The translations under genes and the position numbers were made by a program. From positions 1 through 7,902 of the forward strand of contig JAEHDO010000372.1 of assembly GCA_016880375.1 (NCBI GenBank): DNA of 7,902 bases, read 5' to 3'. Below are positions 1 through 5,296 of this stretch, piece by piece. The stretch's first letter is position 1; each line of letters starts with the position of its first letter. The notes below the pieces were generated by a model. It searched no databases, was not told where the DNA came from, and saw only the letters and a program-made list of their open reading frames with translations. Source of the stretch: Betaproteobacteria bacterium. GTDB lineage: Bacteria > Pseudomonadota > Gammaproteobacteria > Burkholderiales > Rhodocyclaceae.

Positions 1-597
1 GCCGATCTCAAGTTCGACCTCGTGCAGGAACTCGAGCGCCAGCGCCAGATCCTGCTGTCCTTTCGCAACAATCCCGACATCTCCGAGGCCGCACTCTCAG
101 GCGCGCTCTACGAGATCGAGCAGGCCTCGGCGGCACTGCTCAACATGCAGGGCAGGATCGGGCACTACCTGCGAGAGAACGACTGGCTGATGAGCATCAA
201 GAGCCGCGCCTCGATCCCCGGCGGCGTGTGCGAATTCGACCTGCCCACCTACCACTACTGGCTGCACTGCGATCCGGCTGCGCGCCAGCGCGACCTGGCC
301 GGCTGGCTCAATCCGATGCTGCCGATCCGCGACGGCCTGTCGATCGTGCTGCGCCTGCTGCGCGCCTCCGGCCGCCAGGAAGAGCAGGTCGCGCAGCATG
401 GCGCCTATCAGCTCATGCTCGGCGGCCGCACGGCGCAGATGGTGCGCCTGCGCGTCCGGCGCAGCGAGCCCTACGTGCCCGAAATCAGCGCCAACAAGTA
501 CGCCCTCAACATCCGCTTCACCACCCCCGGCACGGACGCGCGTCCGCGCCAGGCCGACAGCGACGTCGTCTTCGAGATGACCTTCTGCAACCTGTAG
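1..597 (+). CDS. zapD: Cell division protein ZapD (5' end outside window)
   Basis: ZapD (DUF1342, formerly YacF) is a cytoplasmic protein that binds FtsZ and bundles its filaments at the division ring. The frame is open from base 1 and ends at TAG 595-597, giving 198 visible residues. Known family members are about 250 residues, so roughly 50 N-terminal residues probably lie upstream. A GTG at 22-24 is in frame, but it sits inside conserved-looking helix ([16 protein letters not shown]) and is not the real start. Family features visible are the long amphipathic helices at the start, the tract beginning [14 protein letters not shown] followed by [11 protein letters not shown], and the C-terminal strand ending VFEMTFCNL. 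yacG follows after 19 bases on the same strand, the usual proteobacterial arrangement, so the two are probably co-transcribed. The identification rests on remembered family pattern and on this neighbour. Confidence 0.9.
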   Translation, partial: ADLKFDLVQELERQRQILLSFRNNPDISEAALSGALYEIEQASAALLNMQGRIGHYLRENDWLMSIKSRASIPGGVCEFDLPTYHYWLHCDPAARQRDLAGWLNPMLPIRDGLSIVLRLLRASGRQEEQVAQHGAYQLMLGGRTAQMVRLRVRRSEPYVPEISANKYALNIRFTTPGTDARPRQADSDVVFEMTFCNL

Positions 598-616
598 GTT
601 TCGTCCGGCCCGAATC

Positions 617-805
617 GTGACGCAGCCTCCCGCTCCGCGCGTCGTCATCTGCCCAACCTGCGGCAAGCCGGTGCCATGGCTTCCCGAAAGCGCCTTCCGC
701 CCCTTCTGTTCCGAGCGCTGCCGCAACATCGACCTGGGCGCCTGGGCGGCGGAGGAATATCGCGTACCCGAGCAGGAACAACCCCTCTCCGACGATCAGC
801 AGTAG
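617..805 (+). CDS. yacG: DNA gyrase inhibitor YacG (zinc-binding)
   Basis: This 62-residue protein matches YacG, a small cytoplasmic zinc protein that in E. coli binds GyrB and inhibits DNA gyrase. The four zinc ligands are visible as C12-P-T-C15 and C31-S-E-R-C35 (C-x2-C...C-x3-C), followed by the family's R-N-I-D-L-G-x-W motif and an acidic tail. Length agrees with the family (about 60-65). The start is GTG at 617. No in-frame ATG gives a better N-terminus, and the Cys pair begins only 11 residues in. No convincing Shine-Dalgarno precedes it, so translation may depend on coupling with zapD, whose stop is 19 bases upstream. Its last 10 bases overlap the 3' end of the convergent Nudix fusion gene. 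Confidence 0.93.
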   Translation: MTQPPAPRVVICPTCGKPVPWLPESAFRPFCSERCRNIDLGAWAAEEYRVPEQEQPLSDDQQ

Positions 806-1734
806 TCCCATGCCGCGCGTATGGCGGCGATGCCGTGCGCGCCGGCCTGCTGTGCGGCTTCCACATCATCCCGCCACATGCCGCCGAGGGCGAACACCGG
901 CAGGGAGATGTTTTCCAGCAGCTGCGCGCAGCGCGCCCAGCCGAGGGCGCTCAAACCGGGATGGCTCGCCGTCTCGCGCACCGGTCCCAGCACGGCGAAA
1001 TCCAGTTCCAGTGCAGCGGCGCGCGCGAGTTCCGGCGCGTTGTGGCAGGAGGCAGCCACCAGCGGCAGGTCGGGCCGCTGCTCCAACTGCATGAGCTGGG
1101 TGCAGGGCAGGTGCACGCCGTCGGCGCCGGCATGATTGGCCAAAGCGATGTCGCCATTCACCAGCACGCGCGCGCCGTGCGCGTGCGCCAGCCGCGTCGC
1201 CTCGCGCGCGAAGCGCTCGCGCGCTTCGACCGTGAGCCGCGGCTCGCGGATCTGCAGCAGGCGCAGTCCGCCGGCCAGCGCGCGCTCGAGCTTTTCCAGC
1301 TGCGCCGTGATGCCGACCTCGCCGGCATGGGTGATGCCGTAGAAGTCCGGCAAAGTCAGTCCCCGCAATACGGCGATGTTGGCGGGCAGCATGGGCTCGA
1401 CGTCGACCCGGTCGGCGTGCTTCCAGGCCAGCGCGTCGTGGTGGATGTCGCGGATCTCGCCGTGCCAGCCGGCGACGCGAAAAAAATGCAGCCGCACGTG
1501 GGCGTGAGGATAGACGAACTCGCGCGTGATCCACGGGGTGTAGCGGTCCGCCTCGATGCCGAGTTCCTCGTGCAGCTCGCGCACCAGCGCCTGCGCCGCG
1601 GTTTCGCCCGGCTCGACCTTGCCGCCGGGAAACTCCCAGTAGCCCGCATACGGCTTGCCCTCGGGCCGCCGGCCGAGGAGGAAGCTGCCGTCGGGCTTCA
1701 GGATGACGGCCGCCGCCGCCTCGACAATGCTCAC
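796..1734 (-). CDS. Nudix (MutT-like) hydrolase fused to ThiE/TenI-like domain
   Basis: This 312-residue two-domain cytoplasmic protein starts at GTG 1732-1734. The N-terminal half (about 1-128) is a MutT-type Nudix hydrolase: the full Nudix box runs G38-x5-E44-x7-R52-E-L-x-E-E57-x-G59, preceded by W33-E-F-P-G-G. In MutT relatives this domain removes oxidised nucleotides such as 8-oxo-dGTP. The C-terminal half (about 130-312) has the thiamine phosphate synthase/TenI barrel pattern: Y132-G-I-T, L160-Q-I-R163, V192-N193, A204-D-G-V-H-L, S229-C-H231, L249-G-P, A282-L-G-G. Several ThiE substrate and metal residues are not conserved (see findings), so its activity is uncertain. The frame is open upstream to 1938, but that stretch is antisense-like Arg-rich shadow of the ATPase gene and the Nudix fold begins right after the GTG. 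The start overlaps the upstream ATPase stop as GTGA, implying coupled translation. The fusion is a known proteobacterial architecture, not unique to this window. Confidence 0.9.
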   Translation of the reverse strand: MSIVEAAAAVILKPDGSFLLGRRPEGKPYAGYWEFPGGKVEPGETAAQALVRELHEELGIEADRYTPWITREFVYPHAHVRLHFFRVAGWHGEIRDIHHDALAWKHADRVDVEPMLPANIAVLRGLTLPDFYGITHAGEVGITAQLEKLERALAGGLRLLQIREPRLTVEARERFAREATRLAHAHGARVLVNGDIALANHAGADGVHLPCTQLMQLEQRPDLPLVAASCHNAPELARAAALELDFAVLGPVRETASHPGLSALGWARCAQLLENISLPVFALGGMWRDDVEAAQQAGAHGIAAIRAAWDYC

Positions 1735-2603
1735 TTTTTTGTGCCGCCGTGCTGTCCCGCGTAATCGCGGGCGAACTGCCAGGCGACGCGGCCGCTGCGC
1801 GAGCCGCGCATCAGTGCCCACAGCAGCGCTTCCTCGCGCGCGGCGGCGACGGCGGCGGCCGGTACGCCGTACTCGCGCAGCCAGTGCGCGGCGATGGCGA
1901 GGTATTCGTCCTGGTCGAAGGGATAGAAGGACAGCCACAGGCCGAAGCGCTCGGAGAGCGAGATCTTCTCCTCGGTGGTCTCGCCCGGATGGATCTCGCC
2001 ATCGATGTGCTTCGTCTCCAGGTTCTCGTCCATGTACTCCGGCATCAGGTGGCGGCGGTTCGAGGTGGCGTAGAGCAGGACGTTGTCCGGCGTGCTCGCC
2101 ACCGAGCCGTCGAGGATGCTCTTCAGCGCCTTGTAGCCGGGCTCGCTGGCCTCGAAGGAGAGGTCGTCGCAGAAGACGATGAAGCGCTCGCTGCGCCCGG
2201 CGATCAGGTCAACGATGTCCGGCAAGTCGATGAGGTCGTGCTTGTCCACCTCGATCAGGCGCAGCCCCTTGGCCGCGTACTGGTTGAGCAGCGCCTTCAC
2301 CAGCGAGCTCTTGCCGGTGCCGCGCGCGCCGGTGAGCAGCGCGTTGTTGGCGCTCCTGCCGTCGACGAACTGGCGCGTGTTCTGCTCGATGCGCTGCTTC
2401 TGCTCGTCGACGTTGCGCAGGTCCTTCAGGCGGATGCGGTGCGGCCGGGCCACCGGCTCGAGGTGGCCGTGGCCGCCGCGCTTGCGCCAGCGGAAGGCGG
2501 TCGAGGCTTTCCAGTCGGGGGCATTCGCCGGCGGCGGCAGCAGGGATTCGATGCGTTCGAGCAACGCCTCGGCGCGGGAGATCAGTCGGGAAAGATCGTT
2601 CAT
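1731..2603 (-). CDS. DUF815 family AAA+ ATP-binding protein
   Basis: This 290-residue protein belongs to the DUF815 family (Pfam PF05673), predicted cytoplasmic AAA+-like P-loop ATPases without an established biochemical role. Visible features in order are an N-terminal helix, the conserved A36-F-R-W-R motif, Walker A G92-A-R-G-T-G-K-S99, Walker B F141-I-V-F-C-D-D147 followed by L-S-F-E, a sensor-1-like Y178-A-T-S-N182-R-R-H-L, and S215-L-S-E-R219-F-G, where R219 is an arginine-finger candidate. ATG 2601-2603 is chosen because it gives the usual family N-terminus (MNDLSRLISRAEALL). Upstream in-frame starts run into the divergent mltA gene. No clear Shine-Dalgarno precedes it. It is the first gene of a two-gene unit with the Nudix fusion. 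The last sense codons are ACA AAA AAG and then TGA, which forms a slippery heptamer. Confidence 0.9.
   Translation of the reverse strand: MNDLSRLISRAEALLERIESLLPPPANAPDWKASTAFRWRKRGGHGHLEPVARPHRIRLKDLRNVDEQKQRIEQNTRQFVDGRSANNALLTGARGTGKSSLVKALLNQYAAKGLRLIEVDKHDLIDLPDIVDLIAGRSERFIVFCDDLSFEASEPGYKALKSILDGSVASTPDNVLLYATSNRRHLMPEYMDENLETKHIDGEIHPGETTEEKISLSERFGLWLSFYPFDQDEYLAIAAHWLREYGVPAAAVAAAREEALLWALMRGSRSGRVAWQFARDYAGQHGGTKK
1734..1740 (-). promoter_or_regulatory. Candidate -1 frameshift site A-AAA-AAG at ATPase/Nudix junction
   Basis: Reading the minus strand in the ATPase frame, the final codons are ACA AAA AAG TGA, so A-AAA-AAG lies in the exact X-XXY-YYZ phase needed for simultaneous -1 slippage, with the stop codon directly after it. 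This heptamer is the slippery sequence used in E. coli dnaX. After a -1 slip the ribosome would read AAA AAA GTG AGC, the Nudix frame, giving an uninterrupted fusion of about 602 residues. A weak GGGA lies about 14 bases upstream. GC-rich downstream sequence could pair, but I could not fold it. Chance occurrence is possible because the site sits on a constrained GTGA overlap. Confidence 0.35.
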
Positions 2604-2609
2604 TGCGAT

Positions 2610-2618
2610 TGCTATACT
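2610..2618 (+). promoter_or_regulatory. Extended -10 promoter for mltA
   Basis: The sequence TGC-TATACT (2610-2618) matches the sigma-70 extended -10 form TGn-TATAAT with one mismatch in the hexamer. Transcription would begin near 2624-2626, leaving a leader of about 22 bases before the mltA ATG at 2647. No good -35 hexamer is seen at the expected distance, which is tolerated in extended -10 promoters. The element lies in the 43-base gap between the divergent ATPase and mltA start codons, so polymerase bound here would cover the start of the ATPase gene. Confidence 0.45.
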
Positions 2619-2646
2619 TGCGGGAACTCCGACTTTAGCGAAATTC

Positions 2647-3852
2647 ATGACATCACGCCAACTCGCCTCCGTGCTGGGTGCCCTGCTGTTCCTTGCCGGC
2701 TGTGCCATTCAGCCGGTTGCCATGACCAAACCCGAAGCGCCATGCGCCTGCCCGGTCTGCCCGGTGTGTCCCGCCGTCGCGCCGCCGAAACCCCCGGCAA
2801 AGCCGCTGCAGGAAGCGCGCTGGGAAGAAGTCAAGGGCTGGAACGACGACAACCTCGCCGAGGCGCACAGCGCGCTGCTTGCCTCCTGCGGCGTACTGGT
2901 AAAGCAGCCAGTGTGGCGCACGGTGTGCGAGGAGGCGCGCGCGCTGCCGGCGGAGAACGCCGCCCTGCGCGCCTTCTTCGAGGCGCGCTTCCGCCCCTGG
3001 CGGGTGGTGAATCCGGACGAGTCGCGCGAGGGCCTCGTCACCGGCTACTACGAGCCGCTGCTGCGCGGCAACCGCGAGCGGAGCAAATCTTTCGCCCACG
3101 CCATCTACGGCGTGCCCGACGACCTGCTTGTGGTGGACCTCGGCGAGCTCTATCCGGAGCTGAAGAACTTCCGCCTGCGCGGCCGCCTCGACGGACGCCG
3201 TGTGGTGCCCTACTGGTCGCGCGCCGAGCTCACACCGCAGGCGCCGGCGCTGGCCGGCAAGGCCCTGCTCTGGGTGGCCGATCCGATCGAGCTGTTCTTT
3301 CTGCAGGTGCAGGGCTCGGGCCGCGTCGAGCTGGCCGACGGCCGCCGCGTGCGCGTCGGCTATGCCGACCAGAACGGCCACCCCTACCAGTCGATCGGCC
3401 GCTGGCTGGTGGAGAAGGGCGAGCTGAAACTGGAGCAGGCCTCGATGCCGGGCATCCAGGCCTGGGCGCGGGCCAACCCGAAGCGCCTGAGCGAACTGCT
3501 CAACGCCAACCCGAGCTTCGTCTTCTTTCGCGAACTGCCGGACAACGGCGGCGGGCCGCTCGGCGCACTCGGCGTGCCGCTGACGCCGGGGCGCAGCATT
3601 GCCGTCGATCCGCGCACGGTTCCGCTCGGCGCGCCGGTGTTCCTGTCCACCACGCAACCCCTGAGCGAGCAGCCCCTGCAACGCCTGGTCATGGCGCAGG
3701 ACAGCGGCGGGGCGATCAAGGGCGCGGTGCGCGCGGATTTCTTCTGGGGCTTCGGCGCCGAAGCCGGCGCGCAGGCCGGACGCATGCGGCAGCGTGGCGA
3801 GATGTGGGTGCTGCTGCCGGCCGCCCACGTGCCGAACAGCGCAGCGAAGTAG
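2647..3852 (+). CDS. mltA: Membrane-bound lytic murein transglycosylase A (lipoprotein)
   Basis: MltA cleaves the MurNAc-GlcNAc bond of peptidoglycan, leaving 1,6-anhydroMurNAc ends, from the inner face of the outer membrane. The 401-residue product has a lipoprotein signal (MTSR, hydrophobic core, lipobox L16-A-G-C19). Residue +2 is Ala, not Asp, consistent with Lol sorting to the outer membrane. A Pro/Cys linker follows (C33, C35, C38, C41), unusual for the family. The MltA domain shows V131-T-G-Y-Y-E-P and Q220-V-Q-G-S-G-R. The C-terminal 3D domain shows V-D321-P-R-T-V-P-L-G and Q-D352-S-G-G-A-I-K-G...R-A-D364-F-F-x-G. D352 is in the position of the family's catalytic aspartate. ATG 2647 is chosen because it gives a complete lipoprotein signal. 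The frame is open further upstream only as shadow of the divergent ATPase gene. No strong Shine-Dalgarno is seen. The protein is somewhat longer than E. coli MltA (about 365). Confidence 0.95.
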   Translation: MTSRQLASVLGALLFLAGCAIQPVAMTKPEAPCACPVCPVCPAVAPPKPPAKPLQEARWEEVKGWNDDNLAEAHSALLASCGVLVKQPVWRTVCEEARALPAENAALRAFFEARFRPWRVVNPDESREGLVTGYYEPLLRGNRERSKSFAHAIYGVPDDLLVVDLGELYPELKNFRLRGRLDGRRVVPYWSRAELTPQAPALAGKALLWVADPIELFFLQVQGSGRVELADGRRVRVGYADQNGHPYQSIGRWLVEKGELKLEQASMPGIQAWARANPKRLSELLNANPSFVFFRELPDNGGGPLGALGVPLTPGRSIAVDPRTVPLGAPVFLSTTQPLSEQPLQRLVMAQDSGGAIKGAVRADFFWGFGAEAGAQAGRMRQRGEMWVLLPAAHVPNSAAK

Positions 3853-3871
3853 TGCGTGCAGCGCGGATTCG

Positions 3872-3888
3872 CGCACCGCGCCGGTGCG
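3872..3888. promoter_or_regulatory. NtrC-type operator 1 (distal) upstream of amtB
   Basis: The dyad CGCACC-N5-GGTGCG is compared with the NtrC consensus TGCACC-N5-GGTGCA: 10 of 12 half-site bases match, with only the outermost base of each arm different. The palindrome extends one base each side (3871-3889). It begins 19 bases after the mltA stop. Its centre (3880) is at about -118 from the predicted sigma-54 start site. It could also form a hairpin acting on mltA transcripts, but no T-run follows, so a terminator is less likely. Confidence 0.65.
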
Positions 3889-3903
3889 CGATCTTGATTC
3901 ATC

Positions 3904-3920
3904 CGCACCGCCGTGGTGCG
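3904..3920. promoter_or_regulatory. NtrC-type operator 2 (proximal) upstream of amtB
   Basis: This second dyad has exactly the same arms as operator 1, CGCACC-N5-GGTGCG, with a different spacer (GCCGT instead of GCGCC). Its centre (3912) is 32 bases from that of operator 1, about three helical turns, so both sites face the same side of the helix. The paired NtrC enhancer sites of E. coli glnAp2 have the same separation. Its centre is at about -86 from the predicted start site. Conserved arms with a diverged spacer point to a protein-binding site and not to a simple duplication. Confidence 0.65.
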
Positions 3921-3941
3921 CCGTCTTGTGGCGACTGACTT

Positions 3942-3954
3942 TAATCCCCTGATT
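3942..3954 (-). promoter_or_regulatory. Candidate IHF site between enhancer and sigma-54 promoter
   Basis: The minus strand reads AATCAGGGGATTA, matching every defined position of the IHF consensus WATCARNNNNTTR. It lies between the proximal NtrC-type dyad and the -24 element, centred near -50, where IHF bends DNA in many sigma-54 promoters to bring the activator to polymerase. With equal base use the pattern is expected about once per 33,000 positions per strand, so a match in this short interval is unlikely by chance, though the consensus is degenerate and experimental sites vary. Confidence 0.5.
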
Positions 3955-3971
3955 CGACACCCCAATTTTCC

Positions 3972-3987
3972 TGGAACGGATTTTGCA
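3972..3987 (+). promoter_or_regulatory. Sigma-54 (-24/-12) promoter of amtB
   Basis: TGGAACG-GATT-TTGCA matches the RpoN consensus TGGCACG-N4-TTGCA with one mismatch. The invariant GG (3973-3974) and GC (3985-3986) are separated by the required 10 bases. Taking C3986 as -12 puts transcription start near 3998, about 23 bases before the amtB ATG, and leaves room for the GGAG Shine-Dalgarno at 4011-4014. With the two NtrC-type dyads and the IHF-type site upstream, this indicates induction of amtB under nitrogen limitation. Confidence 0.8.
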
Positions 3988-4020
3988 CCACTTGCGCTCA
4001 ATTCATATCCGGAGCGCACC

Positions 4021-5226
4021 ATGGAAACCCTCAAGATCACGTCTGCTGACGTCCTCTTCGTCCTGCTCGGCGCCATCATGATCCTCGCCATGCATGCCGG
4101 CTTCGCCTTCCTAGAACTCGGCACGGTGCGCAAAAAGAACCAGGTCAACGCCCTGGTCAAGATCATGGTCGATTTCGCCATGTCGACGCTGGCCTACTTC
4201 TTCATCGGCTACGGCATCGCCTACGGCGTGAACTTCTTCACCGGCGCCGAGACGCTGGCGCAGAAGAACGGCTACGACCTGGTGAAGTTCTTCTTCCTGC
4301 TGACCTTTGCCGCGGCGATTCCCGCCATCGTCTCCGGCGGCATCGCCGAGCGCGCCCGGTTCAACCCGCAACTGGCGGCGACCTTCCTGCTCGTCGGCTT
4401 CGTCTATCCCTTCTTCGAGGGCATCGCCTGGAACCAGGCCTACGGCATCCAGGCCTGGCTGAAGGCGAGCTTCGGCGAGGAGTTCCACGACTTCGCCGGC
4501 TCGGTGGTGGTGCATGCCGTCGGCGGCTGGGTCGGACTCGTCGCCGTCGTCCTGCTCGGCGCGCGGCGCGGGCGCTACAACAAGGACGGCGCGGTTTCTG
4601 CGCATCCGCCCTCGAGCATCCCCTTCCTTGCGCTCGGCGCCTGGATTCTCACCGTCGGCTGGTTCGGTTTCAACGTCATGAGTGCGCAGATGCTCGACAA
4701 GATCAGCGGCCTGGTTGCGCTGAACTCACTGATGGCCATGGTGGGCGGCACGCTGGCGGCCTTCATCGCCGGCCGGAACGACCCGGGCTTCGTGCACAAC
4801 GGCCCGCTCGCCGGTCTGGTGGCGGTGTGCGCTGGCTCCGACCTGATGCATCCGCTCGGTGCGCTGGTAACCGGCGCGGTGGCCGGTGGGCTGTTCGTCT
4901 ACCTGTTCACCCTGACGCAGAACCGCTGGAAGATCGACGACGTGCTCGGCGTCTGGCCGCTGCACGGCCTGTGCGGCGCCTGGGGCGGCATCGCTGCCGG
5001 CATCTTCGGCACCAAGGCGCTCGGAGGCCTGGGGGGCGTCGCCTTTCTGTCGCAGCTGCTCGGCACGCTGCTCGGCATCGCCGTCGCCGTCATCGGCAGT
5101 TTCGTCGTGTACGGCACGCTCAAGAAGCTGTTCGGCCTGCGCCTCGACGCCGAGGAGGAATACAACGGCGCCGACTTGAGCATCCACAAGATTACGGCGA
5201 CGGCGGAGCGGGAAACGCTCTGGTAG
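4021..5226 (+). CDS. amtB: Ammonium transporter AmtB
   Basis: This inner-membrane trimeric channel carries ammonium/ammonia into the cell. The 401-residue protein is strongly hydrophobic, consistent with 11 membrane segments. The Amt signature D157-F-A-G-S-x2-V-H165-x2-G-G is present, and the second pore histidine is H315 in D-D-V-L-G-V-W-P-L-H-G-x2-G-x-W-G. F96 and F217 (GWFGFN) are candidates for the phenylalanine gate. No cleavable signal peptide is evident, unlike E. coli AmtB. The cytoplasmic tail begins at about residue 370 and keeps the acidic E-E-E stretch and a G-A-D-x3-H element, but lacks the usual H-G-E ending, so the PII contact may differ. ATG 4021 has GGAG six bases upstream. 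The frame is open back to 3913, but that start lies inside an NtrC-type dyad and ahead of the predicted transcription start. No glnK lies on either side, although amtB is often linked to it. Confidence 0.95.
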   Translation: METLKITSADVLFVLLGAIMILAMHAGFAFLELGTVRKKNQVNALVKIMVDFAMSTLAYFFIGYGIAYGVNFFTGAETLAQKNGYDLVKFFFLLTFAAAIPAIVSGGIAERARFNPQLAATFLLVGFVYPFFEGIAWNQAYGIQAWLKASFGEEFHDFAGSVVVHAVGGWVGLVAVVLLGARRGRYNKDGAVSAHPPSSIPFLALGAWILTVGWFGFNVMSAQMLDKISGLVALNSLMAMVGGTLAAFIAGRNDPGFVHNGPLAGLVAVCAGSDLMHPLGALVTGAVAGGLFVYLFTLTQNRWKIDDVLGVWPLHGLCGAWGGIAAGIFGTKALGGLGGVAFLSQLLGTLLGIAVAVIGSFVVYGTLKKLFGLRLDAEEEYNGADLSIHKITATAERETLW

Positions 5227-5296
5227 GTCGCCGCTCGGCAACGCGGTCTTATTGATGTAGCATGGCCCGCATGTGCTTGCTGCAAGGAGCGGTGCC

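Noticed and set aside
97..729. A 210-codon minus-strand frame across zapD and yacG
   Set aside because: It is antisense shadow of two recognised genes, and its residue composition reflects GC bias.
1480..1486. A seven-base A/T run inside the Nudix fusion gene as a second slippage site
   Set aside because: It encodes H-F-F within the conserved Nudix domain, and no gene in another frame would be joined by slippage, so it is treated as ordinary coding sequence.
1735..1938. N-terminal extension of the Nudix fusion to an upstream start at 1938
   Set aside because: The added 68 residues are Arg-rich shadow of the ATPase frame, and the Nudix fold begins immediately after GTG 1734.
3871..3921. The two GC-rich dyads as rho-independent terminators of mltA
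   Set aside because: No T-run follows either one. The arms match NtrC half-sites and the 32-base spacing fits paired operators better. A minor effect on mltA 3' ends is not excluded.
1749..3938. A 729-codon plus-strand open frame opposite the ATPase gene and overlapping mltA in another frame
   Set aside because: It covers two well-supported genes in the wrong frame or strand, is dominated by Arg, Ala and Gly, and shows no family motif. Long shadow frames are expected at this GC content.
3913..4020. N-terminal extension of AmtB to 3913
   Set aside because: That start is inside an NtrC-type dyad and upstream of the predicted transcription start, while ATG 4021 has a good Shine-Dalgarno.
5235..5263. 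A weak sigma-70-like promoter (TCGGCA, 17-base spacer, TAGCAT) between amtB and the first DUF4124 gene
   Set aside because: Each hexamer matches the consensus at only four of six bases, which is expected often by chance. The gene may have its own promoter, but this sequence does not establish it.
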